A stretch of DNA of 64,000 nt from NCBI RefSeq assembly GCF_011039175.1, contig NZ_JAAKEN010000002.1, positions 1 through 64,000 of the forward strand, written 5' to 3'. The notes beneath the pieces are model-generated. The model searched no databases and had not been told where the DNA came from. It was given only the letters and a program-made list of their open reading frames with translations. Below are positions 33,206 to 42,686 of the stretch, one piece after another (the stretch's first letter is position 1; every line of letters begins with the position of its first letter). This DNA is from Slackia sp. ZJ119. Its GTDB lineage: Bacteria; Actinomycetota; Coriobacteriia; Coriobacteriales; Eggerthellaceae. The translations under genes were made by a program, and so were the position numbers.

Positions 33206-36200
33206 TTATCGTCGTTTGCGCGTCATGCGGCGCAGGCGCCCCATGCCCGCTTCAAGGTCGGCCTGCCGCGCCTGCCAACCCCAGTTCTCGTCGGTGGTGC
33301 CCGGCACGTTCATGCGGGCCGAATCGTCCAGCTCAAGCACGTCTTGCAGCGAAAACACCACGATGTTCGCGTCGGAATCGACCGCCTTCGCCATGAATTC
33401 CCGGGCGAGTGCGCGGGCGGCGGCGTCGGACGGGGAAAGGGCGGCGTCGGCTTCTGTTGGTTCTGATTCAGAATCTGCAATGGTTTCAGAACCAGGGGCG
33501 ACAACAGAACCGCCGTCGATGTCGGCGTCCGAAGCGCCGTCAGAACCGCCCACGGCGCCAACGTCCGAAACGACGCCGTCTTCCGGGCCGTCCTCTTCGC
33601 CGCCCAGGCCGTAGCGGCTTTTCACCCAGCCGAGCAGCGTCGACGTGTCGTGCGTGCTGGTGTAGCACATTTTTCCCAGGTCAGGCTTCCAAAATTCCCG
33701 CGGGTCGCCGTCGGCGAACTGCAGCACGCCCATGCCGAGCATGCCGGTTCGCGCCAGCAGCAGCTTCACCGCCGGCGTGACAAGCCCCAGATCCTCCGCA
33801 ATGACCGGCAGCGGGCCGAAGCGCTCGTAGGCGCGTTCGAACAGATCGATGCCCGGGCCCGGCAGCCACGAACCTTCGAACGCGGTCTTTCCCGCCGGTA
33901 TGGCGTAGTAGGACTCCAGCCCGATGAAGTGGTCGATGCGCACGTAGTCGTACCAGTCGAACAGGCGCCCGAACCGGTCGAGCCACCAGTCGTAGCCGTT
34001 TTCGCGCAACACGTCCCAGCGATAGGTCGGGTTGCCCCACAGCTGCCCTTCGGCCGCGAACGGATCGGGCGGCACGCCGCCCTGATCGGCCACGTACCCG
34101 TCCTCGTCCAGCGAGAAATACTCCTGATGGGCCCACACGTCGGCCGAGTCGACCGACACGTAGATGGGCATGTCGCCGACGATCCTCACGCCCCGCGCGT
34201 TCGCGTACGCCCGCAAGGCCCGCCACTGCTGGTCGAACGCGAACTGCCGCTCGCATTCGCGGCGCACCTCGGCGGCAAGCGCCGGGTCGTTCGCAAGCTC
34301 GGGCCGCCACGTGCGGAAGGCCTCGGGCCACTGCTGCCACGGCACTTCGCCGAGCACCGCTTTGATGGCTGCGAACGTCGCATACGGCAAAAGCCATGCC
34401 GCGCTGCGCTCCAAGAATTCGTCGTAGGCCGGCCCGTCCGCGTCCGGCAGCTCGTCGGCCGCCAGCAGCCGCGTGTTGCCGGCAAACGCAGAAAGCCCTG
34501 CGTAGGGCGACCCGAACTCGTCAGTGGGGTTCAGCGGCAGAATCTGCCAGTACTTCACGCCTTGGGCGACAAGCGCGTCCACGAACCGCCGCGCCGGCGC
34601 CCCCAGCGTGCCCAAAGACGCGTTCTTCCCGTCGGCGCCGGGGTTCGGCAGCGACGTGACGTGGCAGATCACGCCCGTGCCCCGCTCAAGCGGCGCGGCC
34701 AGCCCCGGTCCCAGCGCGAACACGCACGCCTGCATGCCGTCCAGCCTGCAGGTGAAGATGCCGTCTTCGCACGTCGGCGCCACATCGGCGTTGACGCGCC
34801 ACGGCTCGGCGGCGAACAGCACGCGCGGCATCGCGTTCGTCTGCCGAACCGCCGCCGCGTCTTCGGGCGCAAGCCCCGCCGACGCGTCCACCAAGTCGAT
34901 GGCAACGGTCTGCGGCGCGTCGGAACGATTCGCCACGCACAGCACGATCTGCGACACCGGGCCTGCGTCCCGCGACACCCGCAAAACGGCGGCCACGTCG
35001 GTTCCGCACGAATAGAACGCAGCGGACCCGCTCTGCAGCGCAGCGAGCGAGTTGCGCAAACGCCCCAGGTCACGGTAGCATTCCGTCAGGTCCTGCCCAC
35101 AGTCGGCCCGCGGCCCCGACCAGGGAAACGTCGCTCGGTCGAAAGGATCGCGCCCGCCCTGCATGCCCCGCTCGTCGCCGTAGTACAGACACGGCACGCC
35201 CGGCAGCGTGTAAAGCAGCGTCGCGAGGATGCGCTGCAGGCGGGAGGCGCGCCAGTCGGCGCCCCCGTCGATGCCCGCCACGAGCGCCGCCTGCCGGCTG
35301 CGGTCCCGGTCGCGGAATTCCGACCCGACGGCCAGCACGCTGCGCACGCGCTCCACATCGTGCGACGACAGCAGGTTCATCAGGCTTTCGTAGAGCGGCG
35401 CCGGATAGTTAGCCTTCTGCAACTTCAAAAACGTCGCCAGCGCCGCCGCCGGCTCCGCGTCCAGCGCATAGCGCAGCAGCGCCTCTCGCAGCGGATAGTT
35501 CATCACCGAATCGAGCACCCGGCCCAGCGCGTACGTGCGCCGTTGCCCGTAGCTTTCCTTCGTGGTGGGATCTTCCCACACTTCCCCGATGATGACGGCG
35601 TCCGCATCGGACCCCTTCACGGAAGACCGCACCTTTTCCAGCACGTCGTCAGGCACTTCGTCGGCAACGTCCAGCCGAACGCCCTTTGCGCCGGCCGCAA
35701 GCCACCCCGCAAGCACGCCGTCTTCGCCCAGCAGGTAGCGCTGCCACGACGCGTCGCGCTCGTTTGTTTCGGGCAGCGTTTCATCGCCCCACCAGCACCG
35801 ATACGGAGCGCCCGTCGGCATGGGAGTGAAATCGTACCACGAACGGTACGGCGATCCCTCGCCCTGCGCCGCGCCGAACGAATCGTAGGACCCGTCGGCG
35901 TTGAAATAGCGGCTCGCCGCGCCCGTGTGGGACAGCACGGCGTCAAGCACCAGGCGAATTCCCCGCTCTTCTGCCGCGGCCGCCAGCCGGCGAAAGTCGT
36001 CCCACGTGCCCAAAAGCGGATCGATGGCTTCGTAGTCGCCCGTGTTGTAGCGATGGTTCGACCGCGCCTCGCACACCGGATTGAGATAGACCGCCCGCAC
36101 GCCGAGCGACGCCAGATAATCCAAGCCTTCTTCGATGCCCTGCAGCGTGCCGCCGAAAAAGTCGACCGGATCGTAGGGCTCCATCCAGTCGGGAGCCTCG

Positions 36201-36823
36201 TTCCAATCCTCGTGGATGCGAACGGGCCAGCCGCGCCGCTCGTGCGCCTCGACACCTTCCCATCGCACGCCGTCAGCGCCGCGAGCGAAGCGGTCGGGGA
36301 AAATCTGGTACATCACCTGCCCCGCAAACCACGCAGGGGCCGCAAACGCCGGGTCGTAAACGGTCAGCTGGAACCCGTTCGCTTCATAGGGCAGCAGCGA
36401 GTCATCCGGCAGCGCCACGGCCTGGCCTGCGGTGGACAGACCGTCCTCCCGCCGGCCGTACACGACGTCGCCATCAGCCGTGACCAGGCGAAACCGGTAG
36501 AACAGCACGCGGGGCTCGCCCGTTGTGTCGATGCAGGCCCCCAAACCGCCGGAAACCGGCTGCAAAGGGATCCGCTTCCAGGCCGGGCCGTCGTCCGGCG
36601 CGGCCGCCGAAGCGTCCAGGCCCGCAGACCCTTGCGCCTCGGCAGCCGACGCGGCGTCAAGCACTTCCAGCCACGCTTCGCACACGCCTTCGCCATTGCC
36701 CGCATCGATGCGCAGCGTCACCGCGACGACGGTCCCCGCAGGCACGGCGCCCGCCGGCAAGCGGTCCGACCGTCGCAGCGGATCGTGGGAAAACGCCAGC
36801 TGGGCTTTGCGTCTGTCAAGCAT
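33206..36823 (-). CDS. Fused GH13 alpha-amylase and 4-alpha-glucanotransferase (MalQ)
   Basis: A 1,205-residue two-enzyme protein. About 1-150 is a beta-sandwich like those of maltogenic amylases. About 155-640 is a GH13 barrel with nucleophile Asp in GVRLDVADEVP, acid Glu in IIGEVWED and Asp in LLSSHDVER, resembling neopullulanase/cyclomaltodextrinase. About 710-1205 is GH77 MalQ with YVRIDHFIG (nucleophile), VIAEDLG and STHDTSTLLGW. An acidic, Gly/Ser/Asp-rich insert (about 1073-1135, DNA 33400-33605) interrupts the last part of MalQ. It should trim and disproportionate glucan chains so GlgP can finish them. Starts 15 bases after glgP. Confidence 0.88.
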   Translation of the reverse strand: MLDRRKAQLAFSHDPLRRSDRLPAGAVPAGTVVAVTLRIDAGNGEGVCEAWLEVLDAASAAEAQGSAGLDASAAAPDDGPAWKRIPLQPVSGGLGACIDTTGEPRVLFYRFRLVTADGDVVYGRREDGLSTAGQAVALPDDSLLPYEANGFQLTVYDPAFAAPAWFAGQVMYQIFPDRFARGADGVRWEGVEAHERRGWPVRIHEDWNEAPDWMEPYDPVDFFGGTLQGIEEGLDYLASLGVRAVYLNPVCEARSNHRYNTGDYEAIDPLLGTWDDFRRLAAAAEERGIRLVLDAVLSHTGAASRYFNADGSYDSFGAAQGEGSPYRSWYDFTPMPTGAPYRCWWGDETLPETNERDASWQRYLLGEDGVLAGWLAAGAKGVRLDVADEVPDDVLEKVRSSVKGSDADAVIIGEVWEDPTTKESYGQRRTYALGRVLDSVMNYPLREALLRYALDAEPAAALATFLKLQKANYPAPLYESLMNLLSSHDVERVRSVLAVGSEFRDRDRSRQAALVAGIDGGADWRASRLQRILATLLYTLPGVPCLYYGDERGMQGGRDPFDRATFPWSGPRADCGQDLTECYRDLGRLRNSLAALQSGSAAFYSCGTDVAAVLRVSRDAGPVSQIVLCVANRSDAPQTVAIDLVDASAGLAPEDAAAVRQTNAMPRVLFAAEPWRVNADVAPTCEDGIFTCRLDGMQACVFALGPGLAAPLERGTGVICHVTSLPNPGADGKNASLGTLGAPARRFVDALVAQGVKYWQILPLNPTDEFGSPYAGLSAFAGNTRLLAADELPDADGPAYDEFLERSAAWLLPYATFAAIKAVLGEVPWQQWPEAFRTWRPELANDPALAAEVRRECERQFAFDQQWRALRAYANARGVRIVGDMPIYVSVDSADVWAHQEYFSLDEDGYVADQGGVPPDPFAAEGQLWGNPTYRWDVLRENGYDWWLDRFGRLFDWYDYVRIDHFIGLESYYAIPAGKTAFEGSWLPGPGIDLFERAYERFGPLPVIAEDLGLVTPAVKLLLARTGMLGMGVLQFADGDPREFWKPDLGKMCYTSTHDTSTLLGWVKSRYGLGGEEDGPEDGVVSDVGAVGGSDGASDADIDGGSVVAPGSETIADSESEPTEADAALSPSDAAARALAREFMAKAVDSDANIVVFSLQDVLELDDSARMNVPGTTDENWGWQARQADLEAGMGRLRRMTRKRR

Positions 36824-36838
36824 GGGCCGCTGATTCCG

Positions 36839-39325
36839 CTATGCTTCGTCGGAAGAGGCGGCATCGTCGATCGGCGTCAGATGCCACACCTCCTCGTTGT
36901 ATTCGTTGATGGTGCGATCAGAGCTGAAATACCCCGAACGCGCCGTGTTCAGCACCGCCCGGCGCAGCCACTCGTCGCGGTCGCCATAAACGCGCAGCGC
37001 TTCCCAAAACGCCTTGTCATACGCGTCGAAATCATGCAGCGCGAAATACGGGTCGCGGTCTACCAGCGAATGGTACAAGTCTTCGAAGCGGCTGTTGTCC
37101 GAGGTCGGAAGGCTGCCGTCGACCAAGTGCTCCAACGCCCTCTGCAGGCGGTCGTCGGCCTGGGCCACCTCGCGCGGGTGGTAGGAGTGATCGGCCTTCA
37201 TGCGGTCGATGTCCTCCACGCGGGCGCCGAAGATGAACATGTTCTCTTCGCCCACCTCTTCGGCCATTTCGATGTTCGCGCCGTCCATCGTGCCGATGGT
37301 CAAAGCGCCGTTGAGCATGAACTTCATGTTGCCCGTGCCCGACGCCTCAAAGCCCGCCGTGGAAATCTGCTCGGACAGGTCGGTCGCCGGCATGAGCACC
37401 TGCGCCGTGCTGACGTCGTAGTTCGGCACGAACACGACCGACATGGCCTCGCGCGTGCGCTCGTTGCTCGCCACCAGCTGGCTGATGGCGTTGATCAGGC
37501 GAATGGTGTCCTTCGCCCGAACATACCCCGGCGCCGCCTTCGCCGCGAACACGAACGACACCTTCGGCATGTCGGTGATGCGCCCGCTCACAAGCCCGTC
37601 GTAGATGCTCAGGATGTGCACGGCCTTCAACAGCTGGCGCTTGTACTCGTGCATGCGCTTGGCCTGCACGTCCATGAACGACTCCGGATCGATACTGATG
37701 CCGTGCGTGCGCTCGAGCCACGTGGCGAAGTCGCGCTTGTTTTCGCGTTTGACCTCGTCGAACTTCTGACGGAAAGCCGCGTCTTCGGCGTAGGGCACCA
37801 GCTCTTCAAGCTTCGTCCAGTCGCGCATGAAGCCCTCGCCGATGGTGTCGTCGATCAGGCTGTTCAGGCGCGGGTTCGCCACGGCCAGCCAGCGGCGCTG
37901 CGTGATGCCGTTCGTGATGCCCAAAAACTTCTCAGGCTGCGTCACGTAGAAGTCGCGGAACAGGCGGGTCTTCAGCAATTTTCCGTGCAGCTGCGACACG
38001 CCGTTGACCTTTGCGCTCATCAGCACGCACAAATTTGCCATACGAACCTTGCCGTCGTGGATGATCGCCAGACGCGAAATAAGGTCGGCGTCGCCCGGGT
38101 TCGTCTGCCAGATGCGGTCGCGCAGGCGGGCGTCGATGGTTTCGATGATGCGGTAGATGCGCGGCAGCAGCGACCGCATGAGCGGCGCCGGCCAGCATTC
38201 GAGCGCCTCGGGCAGCAGCGTGTGGTTCGTGTAGTTGAACGTGCGCTCGGCGATTTCCACGGCCTCTTCCCACGAAAAGCCCTCGTTGTCGATGAGGATG
38301 CGGATGAGCTCGGGAATGGCGAGCGTGGGATGCGTGTCGTTGATCTGCACGACGACGGCGTCCGGCAGCTTGCGAAGGTCGCCGTTGCGCCGCCGATGAG
38401 AATCGACGATCTGCTGCATGGTGGCCGACACCAAGAAGTACTGCTGGCGCAAGCGCAGCTCCTTGCCGCGCGGATGGCTGTCCTCGGGGTAGAGCACCTT
38501 GGAGATGGACTCGGCCAGCTCGCGGTCGGCCGAAGCGCTCTCGTAGTCGCCGCGGTTGAATTGCACCAGGTCAAGCTGCTTGGGGGCCACGGCGGACCAC
38601 AAACGCAGCGTGCCGGTATAAGGCGAGCGGTACCCGACGACGGGCATGTCGTAGGGCTTGGCGATGACGGACTGGTAGTCGCGGTACTCCACGCGCAGGT
38701 TGCCGTCCGAGTTCCAGTTTTCTTCCACCGTGCCGCCGAAGCGCACCTCGTAGGTGCGGTCGGTGCGGGCCGTTTCCCACACGGCGCCGGTGAACGCCCA
38801 GTTGTCGGGGATTTCCACCTGGCGCCCGTCGCGGATTTCCTGACGGAAGAAGCCGTATTCGTAGCGGATGCCATATCCCATGGACGGCAGCCCCAGCGTG
38901 GCCAGGCTGTCCATGAAGCACGCCGCCAAACGCCCCAGGCCGCCGTTGCCGAGCGCCGGGTCGCTCTCGACTTCCTCGATGGTCGCCAGATCATAGCCCA
39001 GCTCGCGCAGAGCCATCTCGTAGCACTCGTATTTCCCCAGGTTGATGAGGTTGTTCGTCAGCAGGCGCCCGATCAGGAACTCCGCCGACAGGTAAATAAC
39101 GCACTTGGCGCCCGAACGTTGGGTCGACGTGCGCCACGTGATCCACGAGTCCATGATGTCATCGCGCACGCACAGGCCCACGGCCTCGTAGACCTGTTCC
39201 GGCGTGGCTTCGTCGATGGGAATCGCGAACTGCTTGCGCACCTTCTCTTCGATGCGGCCGCGCGTTTCAGCCGCACGTTCGGCAAGGCCCGCCCGAGGCG
39301 GGTTGTTTCGAATGTCGTCACTCAT
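36839..39325 (-). CDS. glgP: Glycogen/starch/alpha-glucan phosphorylase
   Basis: An 828-residue GT35 phosphorylase that releases glucose 1-phosphate from glycogen. The pyridoxal-phosphate lysine is in EASGTGNMKFMLNGALTIGT, with the family signature complete. Other motifs are NGGLGRLAACFMDSLATL and VVQINDTHPTLAIPELIRIL. Length is standard, with a short N-terminus and no obvious allosteric extension. It lies 19 bases after glgA and 15 before the GH13-MalQ gene in the glycogen operon, so synthesis and breakdown enzymes are made from one transcript. Confidence 0.95.
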   Translation of the reverse strand: MSDDIRNNPPRAGLAERAAETRGRIEEKVRKQFAIPIDEATPEQVYEAVGLCVRDDIMDSWITWRTSTQRSGAKCVIYLSAEFLIGRLLTNNLINLGKYECYEMALRELGYDLATIEEVESDPALGNGGLGRLAACFMDSLATLGLPSMGYGIRYEYGFFRQEIRDGRQVEIPDNWAFTGAVWETARTDRTYEVRFGGTVEENWNSDGNLRVEYRDYQSVIAKPYDMPVVGYRSPYTGTLRLWSAVAPKQLDLVQFNRGDYESASADRELAESISKVLYPEDSHPRGKELRLRQQYFLVSATMQQIVDSHRRRNGDLRKLPDAVVVQINDTHPTLAIPELIRILIDNEGFSWEEAVEIAERTFNYTNHTLLPEALECWPAPLMRSLLPRIYRIIETIDARLRDRIWQTNPGDADLISRLAIIHDGKVRMANLCVLMSAKVNGVSQLHGKLLKTRLFRDFYVTQPEKFLGITNGITQRRWLAVANPRLNSLIDDTIGEGFMRDWTKLEELVPYAEDAAFRQKFDEVKRENKRDFATWLERTHGISIDPESFMDVQAKRMHEYKRQLLKAVHILSIYDGLVSGRITDMPKVSFVFAAKAAPGYVRAKDTIRLINAISQLVASNERTREAMSVVFVPNYDVSTAQVLMPATDLSEQISTAGFEASGTGNMKFMLNGALTIGTMDGANIEMAEEVGEENMFIFGARVEDIDRMKADHSYHPREVAQADDRLQRALEHLVDGSLPTSDNSRFEDLYHSLVDRDPYFALHDFDAYDKAFWEALRVYGDRDEWLRRAVLNTARSGYFSSDRTINEYNEEVWHLTPIDDAASSDEA

Positions 39326-39344
39326 GTGGTTGCCTTCCTGCGGA

Positions 39345-41555
39345 CTACATCATCGACCGGTACATTTCGGCATACAGCCGGGCGCAGCGATCGAATCCGA
39401 AATCCCTCTCCATGGCGTTGCTCGTCAAACGGCGCATTATAGCAGCATCGCCGTAAATGTCCAAAGCCCGCTTGCAAGCCTCCACGGCGTCCCAGAAGTC
39501 GAAGCGTGCGAACGAGAAGCCGCAGCCCTCGCCCGTGAACTGGTTGTACGGCTCGACCGTGTCAACCAGGCCGCCCGTTTCGTGCACGATGGGCAGCGAT
39601 CCGTAGCGCATGGCGATCATCTGAGAAATGCCGCACGGCTCGAACGCCGACGGCATGAGGAAGAAATCGGACGCAGCGTAGATGCGATGCGACAGGTCGC
39701 CGTTGTAGCCGATGTAGGAGCACACGCGGCCCTTGTAGCGAGCCTCCAATTCGCGCATCTGCCACTCCAGTTCGGGGTAGCCCGAGCCCAGGATGACGAA
39801 CTTCGCCCCCATGGGCACGAGGGAATCCACGATGCCCGGCACCAGTTCCAAGCCCTTCTGCGGCGTCAGGCGGCCCACCATGGCGATGAGCGGCGCGTCC
39901 ACGTCGTTGTCAAGCCCCAGCTCAGCGAGCAGTTCGCGCTTGCATTCGCGCTTGCCGGCCATGTCGTCCGCGCTGAAATGCGCCGGCAGGCACGGGTCGG
40001 CCTGCGGGTTCCACACGTCGGTGTCGATGCCGTTCAAAATGCCCCACAGACGGCCCTCGTCGCGCACGTGGGCCAAGTCGTTTTGCAGCCCTTCGCCAAA
40101 CGCCGGCGTGCAGATTTCGTTGGCATAGGTGGTGCTGACGGTGTTCACGCGGTCGGACACGTCGATGCCGGCCTTCAGCATGTTCCAGCAGCCCAGATCC
40201 CACGCAAACGCATGCTCGTCGTCGCCGATGAGCTTGGATTCGAGGTCGGCCCCGAACGTGCCCTGGAAGGCAAGGTTGTGAATGGTCAGCACAGTCGCCG
40301 GCGGCCAAGAGCCCTCGCGCTTGGCCCGGGCCTTGATCTTGAGCGGGATGAGCGCAGTGTGCCAGTCGTTGCAGTGCACGATGCCCGGGTTGAAATCCAA
40401 GTTGGGCAGCGCGTCGCACACGGCCTGCACGAAGAAGCCGTACTGCTGGCCTTCGAAGTTGTCGCCGGAATAGATGTCGCCGCCGAAGTAGTATTCGTTG
40501 TCGACGAAGTAATAGGTGACGCCTTCGTGCTCGAGCTTTTCGATGCCGACGAAGCGACTCGGCCACACGCCCGAAGCGTTGTAGTCGAACAGGTGCGTGG
40601 TCTCATAGCGGAAGCGTGCCTTGATGTCGCGGTGGAACGGCATGATGACGCGGGCGTCCACGCCGAGCTTCGCGAGGTACTTAGGCAGCGCACCCACCAC
40701 GTCGGCCAGGCCGCCGGTCTTGGCAAGCGGAGCGCATTCGGCCGCAGCGATGAGCACGGGCGGCAGATCGGCGAATTCAGGGGTCGCAGCAACGACCGGG
40801 GCCGGCTCGGCCGAAGCTTCGGGAGCCTTGGCCTCTTCGGCCGCCTCAGCCGCCGGGACCGCCTTGGCTTCCTCGGCCGCTTGAGCGGTCGAGGCGGCTT
40901 CCTTCACGGCTGCTTCAGGCGCCTGAACAGCGGTTTTCTCGATTTGCTTTTCAGCGGCGTGGGCTTCGGCCGCCGGGGCGGCTTGCGCCTCTTCGGCCGG
41001 CTTGGCTTCGACCGCCTTGGCCTCTTCGACCGCCTTGGCAGCCGGAGCCGCCTTCTTTGCGGCGGTCTTTCGGGTCGCGGTCGACCTGGTCGTCGTCTTT
41101 CGGGCCGCAGGCTTCGCGGCGGCCTTCTTGGGCGCGGGCGCTTCTTCGGCGGCCGCGGCGGCGGTCTTCGTCGCGGCGGTCTTGGCAGCCGTCGTCTTCT
41201 TCGCCGGGGCCTTCTTCGCCGGAGCCTTCGTCGTCTTCTTGGCGGTCGCCCGCTTCGCCGGCGCCTTGGCGGGCGCGGCTTCTTCCGCTGCCGGATCCTT
41301 CGCGGGCGCGGCGGCCTTTTCCGCCGCTGCAGGTTTCGCAGCCGCCTTCGCGACCGGGGCTTTCTCGGCGGAAGCCTTCTGTGCGGCCGGCGTTTCGACC
41401 GCCTTTGCGGCGCTCGAGACCGTCGCCGGCTCCTTTTCGACAGAAGCCGGCGTCGCAGCCGCTGCGGCAGTCGTCGCTGTCGCGGACGGCTTCTCAGCCG
41501 AAGCGACGCCCTTCTTGGTCATGGTGCGCTTCGACGGAGTTTTCGATTCAGTCAT
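39345..41555 (-). CDS. glgA: Glycogen synthase with long histone-like N-terminal extension
   Basis: A 736-residue protein. The C-terminal 472 residues are a complete GT5 glycogen synthase that uses ADP-glucose (VLIAAAECAPLAKTGGLADV with the KTGGL loop; VTPQKGLELVPGI-like RLTPQKGLELVPG; the end EPCGISQMIAMRYG). The first about 262 residues are an Ala/Lys/Pro/Glu/Thr low-complexity region: a basic stretch with PAKKAPAKK-type motifs (about 95-170) followed by an acidic EEAKA-rich stretch (about 176-250). It resembles histone H1-like or PAKKA tails, which bind DNA or polyphosphate, and is not part of ordinary GlgA. The start is set by AAAAGGA before ATG at 41555, which directly abuts the glgD stop. 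Confidence 0.92.
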   Translation of the reverse strand: MTESKTPSKRTMTKKGVASAEKPSATATTAAAAATPASVEKEPATVSSAAKAVETPAAQKASAEKAPVAKAAAKPAAAEKAAAPAKDPAAEEAAPAKAPAKRATAKKTTKAPAKKAPAKKTTAAKTAATKTAAAAAEEAPAPKKAAAKPAARKTTTRSTATRKTAAKKAAPAAKAVEEAKAVEAKPAEEAQAAPAAEAHAAEKQIEKTAVQAPEAAVKEAASTAQAAEEAKAVPAAEAAEEAKAPEASAEPAPVVAATPEFADLPPVLIAAAECAPLAKTGGLADVVGALPKYLAKLGVDARVIMPFHRDIKARFRYETTHLFDYNASGVWPSRFVGIEKLEHEGVTYYFVDNEYYFGGDIYSGDNFEGQQYGFFVQAVCDALPNLDFNPGIVHCNDWHTALIPLKIKARAKREGSWPPATVLTIHNLAFQGTFGADLESKLIGDDEHAFAWDLGCWNMLKAGIDVSDRVNTVSTTYANEICTPAFGEGLQNDLAHVRDEGRLWGILNGIDTDVWNPQADPCLPAHFSADDMAGKRECKRELLAELGLDNDVDAPLIAMVGRLTPQKGLELVPGIVDSLVPMGAKFVILGSGYPELEWQMRELEARYKGRVCSYIGYNGDLSHRIYAASDFFLMPSAFEPCGISQMIAMRYGSLPIVHETGGLVDTVEPYNQFTGEGCGFSFARFDFWDAVEACKRALDIYGDAAIMRRLTSNAMERDFGFDRCARLYAEMYRSMM

Positions 41556-42686
41556 TTATAAGTCCTTTTCCACTATGGCCCGTTTCCGGATGATCTTGGG
41601 GGCATACGGAGCCGATATACAACGAACGTCTCTTTCTATCACGGCGCCCTTGTCGATGATCATGTTCCGCAGTTTTGCGCCGCTTTTGATACGTGAACCT
41701 GCCATGATAATGCAATTTTCGACGTCGGCGGTTTGCTCGACCTGCACTCCACGAAACACGATGCTGTTCTTCACACGTCCGTCAATGCTGCAGCCGTTGC
41801 CGAACAAGCTGTGCTCCACCTCGCAGCCGCGCGAAAACTTCGTCGGCGGCGCGTCCATCGTCTTGGTGTACACGGGGAATTCGGGGTTGAACAGGTCGCG
41901 GCGGACGTTTTTGTCCAGCATGTCCTGATTGACGTCGAAATACGACTTTACCGAGGTCACACGCCCGACGTAGCCCTTGTGCTCCACGCCTTCGACCTTC
42001 AGGTCGTGCGCGGCCGCCTTCAGCACGCCCTCGTCGAACTCGTATTCGCCTTCCGCGCAGCAGTCTTCCACCAAGCGCTTCAGCAGCTCCTTCTTCATGA
42101 AGGTCACGCGCATGTTCGCCACGCAGTTCTCGCTGCCCGTAGGCTCCTCCGTCACGTCGACCACCCGGTCGCCGTCCATCTCGAAAAACGTCACCGTGTC
42201 TATGTCGCCTTCCAGCATGCGCTTGTCACGAGTGTAGAGCACCGTGATGTCAGCGCCTGATTCGATGTGCCGCTCCATCAGCTCGTTGTAGTCCTGCCGA
42301 TAGAGGAATTCCGTGCCAACGAGCAGGCAATACGGCTGGCGCTGGTGGTCGATAAAGTCGCGCTTGCTCAAAAGGGCGTCCGCGAATCCGCGATACAAAT
42401 CGCTGCCGGTGTACAAGTCGTACGGGGGAAGGATGTGCATGCCGCCCACCTTCTTGGACATGCCCCATTCCTTGCCCGAACCCAAGTGGTCCATGAGCGA
42501 ATTGTAGTTGCGCTGCGTGATGATGCCGGCCGAGCGCACGCCGCTGTTGGTCAGGTTGGAAAGCAAAAGGTCGATCACGCGGTAGCGCCCCGCGATGGGC
42601 AGCGCCGCCGCCGAGCGCAGCTCGATCAGGTCGCGCAGCTGCGGGTCGCCCTGCCTGGCGTAGATCATAGAGAATGCGTTATTCAT
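41556..42686 (-). CDS. glgD: GlgD-type glucose-1-phosphate adenylyltransferase subunit
   Basis: A 376-residue nucleotidyltransferase-like protein followed by a left-handed beta-helix. The N-terminus ([21 protein letters not shown]) lacks the GGxGxRL pyrophosphorylase loop of catalytic GlgC, the mark of GlgD, which forms a hetero-oligomer with GlgC and raises its activity. Here the GlgC partner is the C-terminal half of the fused protein encoded immediately upstream. The ATG at 42686 overlaps the end of that gene by 8 bases (within KDDE-stop) and follows AAGGA, so translation is coupled. The alternative start at 42713 has no ribosome site. Confidence 0.9.
   Translation of the reverse strand: MNNAFSMIYARQGDPQLRDLIELRSAAALPIAGRYRVIDLLLSNLTNSGVRSAGIITQRNYNSLMDHLGSGKEWGMSKKVGGMHILPPYDLYTGSDLYRGFADALLSKRDFIDHQRQPYCLLVGTEFLYRQDYNELMERHIESGADITVLYTRDKRMLEGDIDTVTFFEMDGDRVVDVTEEPTGSENCVANMRVTFMKKELLKRLVEDCCAEGEYEFDEGVLKAAAHDLKVEGVEHKGYVGRVTSVKSYFDVNQDMLDKNVRRDLFNPEFPVYTKTMDAPPTKFSRGCEVEHSLFGNGCSIDGRVKNSIVFRGVQVEQTADVENCIIMAGSRIKSGAKLRNMIIDKGAVIERDVRCISAPYAPKIIRKRAIVEKDL

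Noticed and set aside
33650-39442. A 1,930-residue open frame on the plus strand opposite the MalQ, GlgP and GlgA genes
   Set aside because: It is the antisense shadow of GC-rich, strongly matched enzymes; its protein is Arg/His/Val-rich with no domain.
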